The notes under the pieces: generated by a model
The model's database searches: none
The model's input: the letters and a program-made list of their open reading frames with translations, nothing else
What the model was told of the DNA's origin: nothing
Made by a program: the position numbers and the translations under genes
In this document: positions 30,641 through 30,814 of the stretch, in pieces
How the letters are laid out: every line of letters starts with the position of its first letter
How positions within the stretch are numbered: position 1 is the stretch's first letter
Assembly: GCA_011800805.1 (NCBI GenBank)
Contig: MPNW01001041.1
Coordinates: 9,503 to 40,316, forward strand
Direction of reading: 5' to 3'
Length of the DNA stretch: 30,814 nt
DNA from: Hirudo medicinalis
Taxonomy: Eukaryota; Annelida; Clitellata; Hirudinida; Hirudinidae

Positions 30641-30814
30641 GAAAACCAGATTATGTGAAAACATTAGACCAGTGAAAAATAACTTTAAAAAAAATGAATT
30701 GCTTCAAGCTGGAGTAATTAAATCATGCCATATTATGATAGTATTTAAAATTTCAAAGCTGTAGGACGCTCCATTCCAATCTTAATCGCATGTTCATTTC
30801 TGCATTTATGACCT

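Noticed and set aside
1..30814. tRNA, rRNA or other structural RNA genes
   Set aside because: No cloverleaf with A and B boxes and no rRNA-like stretch was seen by eye. A covariance-model search was not possible.

Overview
The window is a piece of an AT-rich invertebrate animal genome. Genes are split by many GT-AG introns, from under 100 bases to about 5 kb, and relics of several transposon classes lie between them. The single-exon Toll-like receptor has two N-terminal and two C-terminal cysteine clusters, the arrangement typical of protostome Tolls, so a protostome is the best guess; I cannot name the species. Exon joins were worked out by hand from splice sites, phase and protein similarity.

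Layout. 1-670: 3' end of a dead non-LTR retrotransposon (RNase H plus Cys/His tail). 1411-1603: a 28-base minisatellite. 2217-13435 (+): a complete 12-exon beta-arrestin gene of 426 codons. Its introns, chiefly introns 3, 4 and 6, are packed with triplet microsatellites. Intron 3 also holds an unrelated exon-like segment resembling a myotubularin-type GRAM domain, and intron 4 holds a partial copy of the exon that follows it. 14050-20690 (-): a complete 20-exon eIF4G gene of 991 codons, tail to tail with arrestin, with an eIF4E-binding motif and MIF4G, MA3 and W2 domains.

20691-26100 is repeat territory: short direct repeats, a decayed non-LTR reverse transcriptase end followed by strong palindromes, and a Tc1-type element with terminal inverted repeats, TA flanks and a missing centre. 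26112-27067 (+): a five-exon gene like the C-terminal half of KANSL2. 27264-29351 (-): the Toll-like receptor, tail to tail with it. 30320-30640 (+): a broken hAT-type transposase fragment.

The genes do not form a pathway: receptor desensitisation (arrestin), translation initiation (eIF4G), chromatin acetylation (KANSL2-like) and innate immunity (Toll) sit side by side. There are two single N bases (5566, 24620). Each lies where the sequence looks broken or duplicated, so some of the oddities may be assembly joins.
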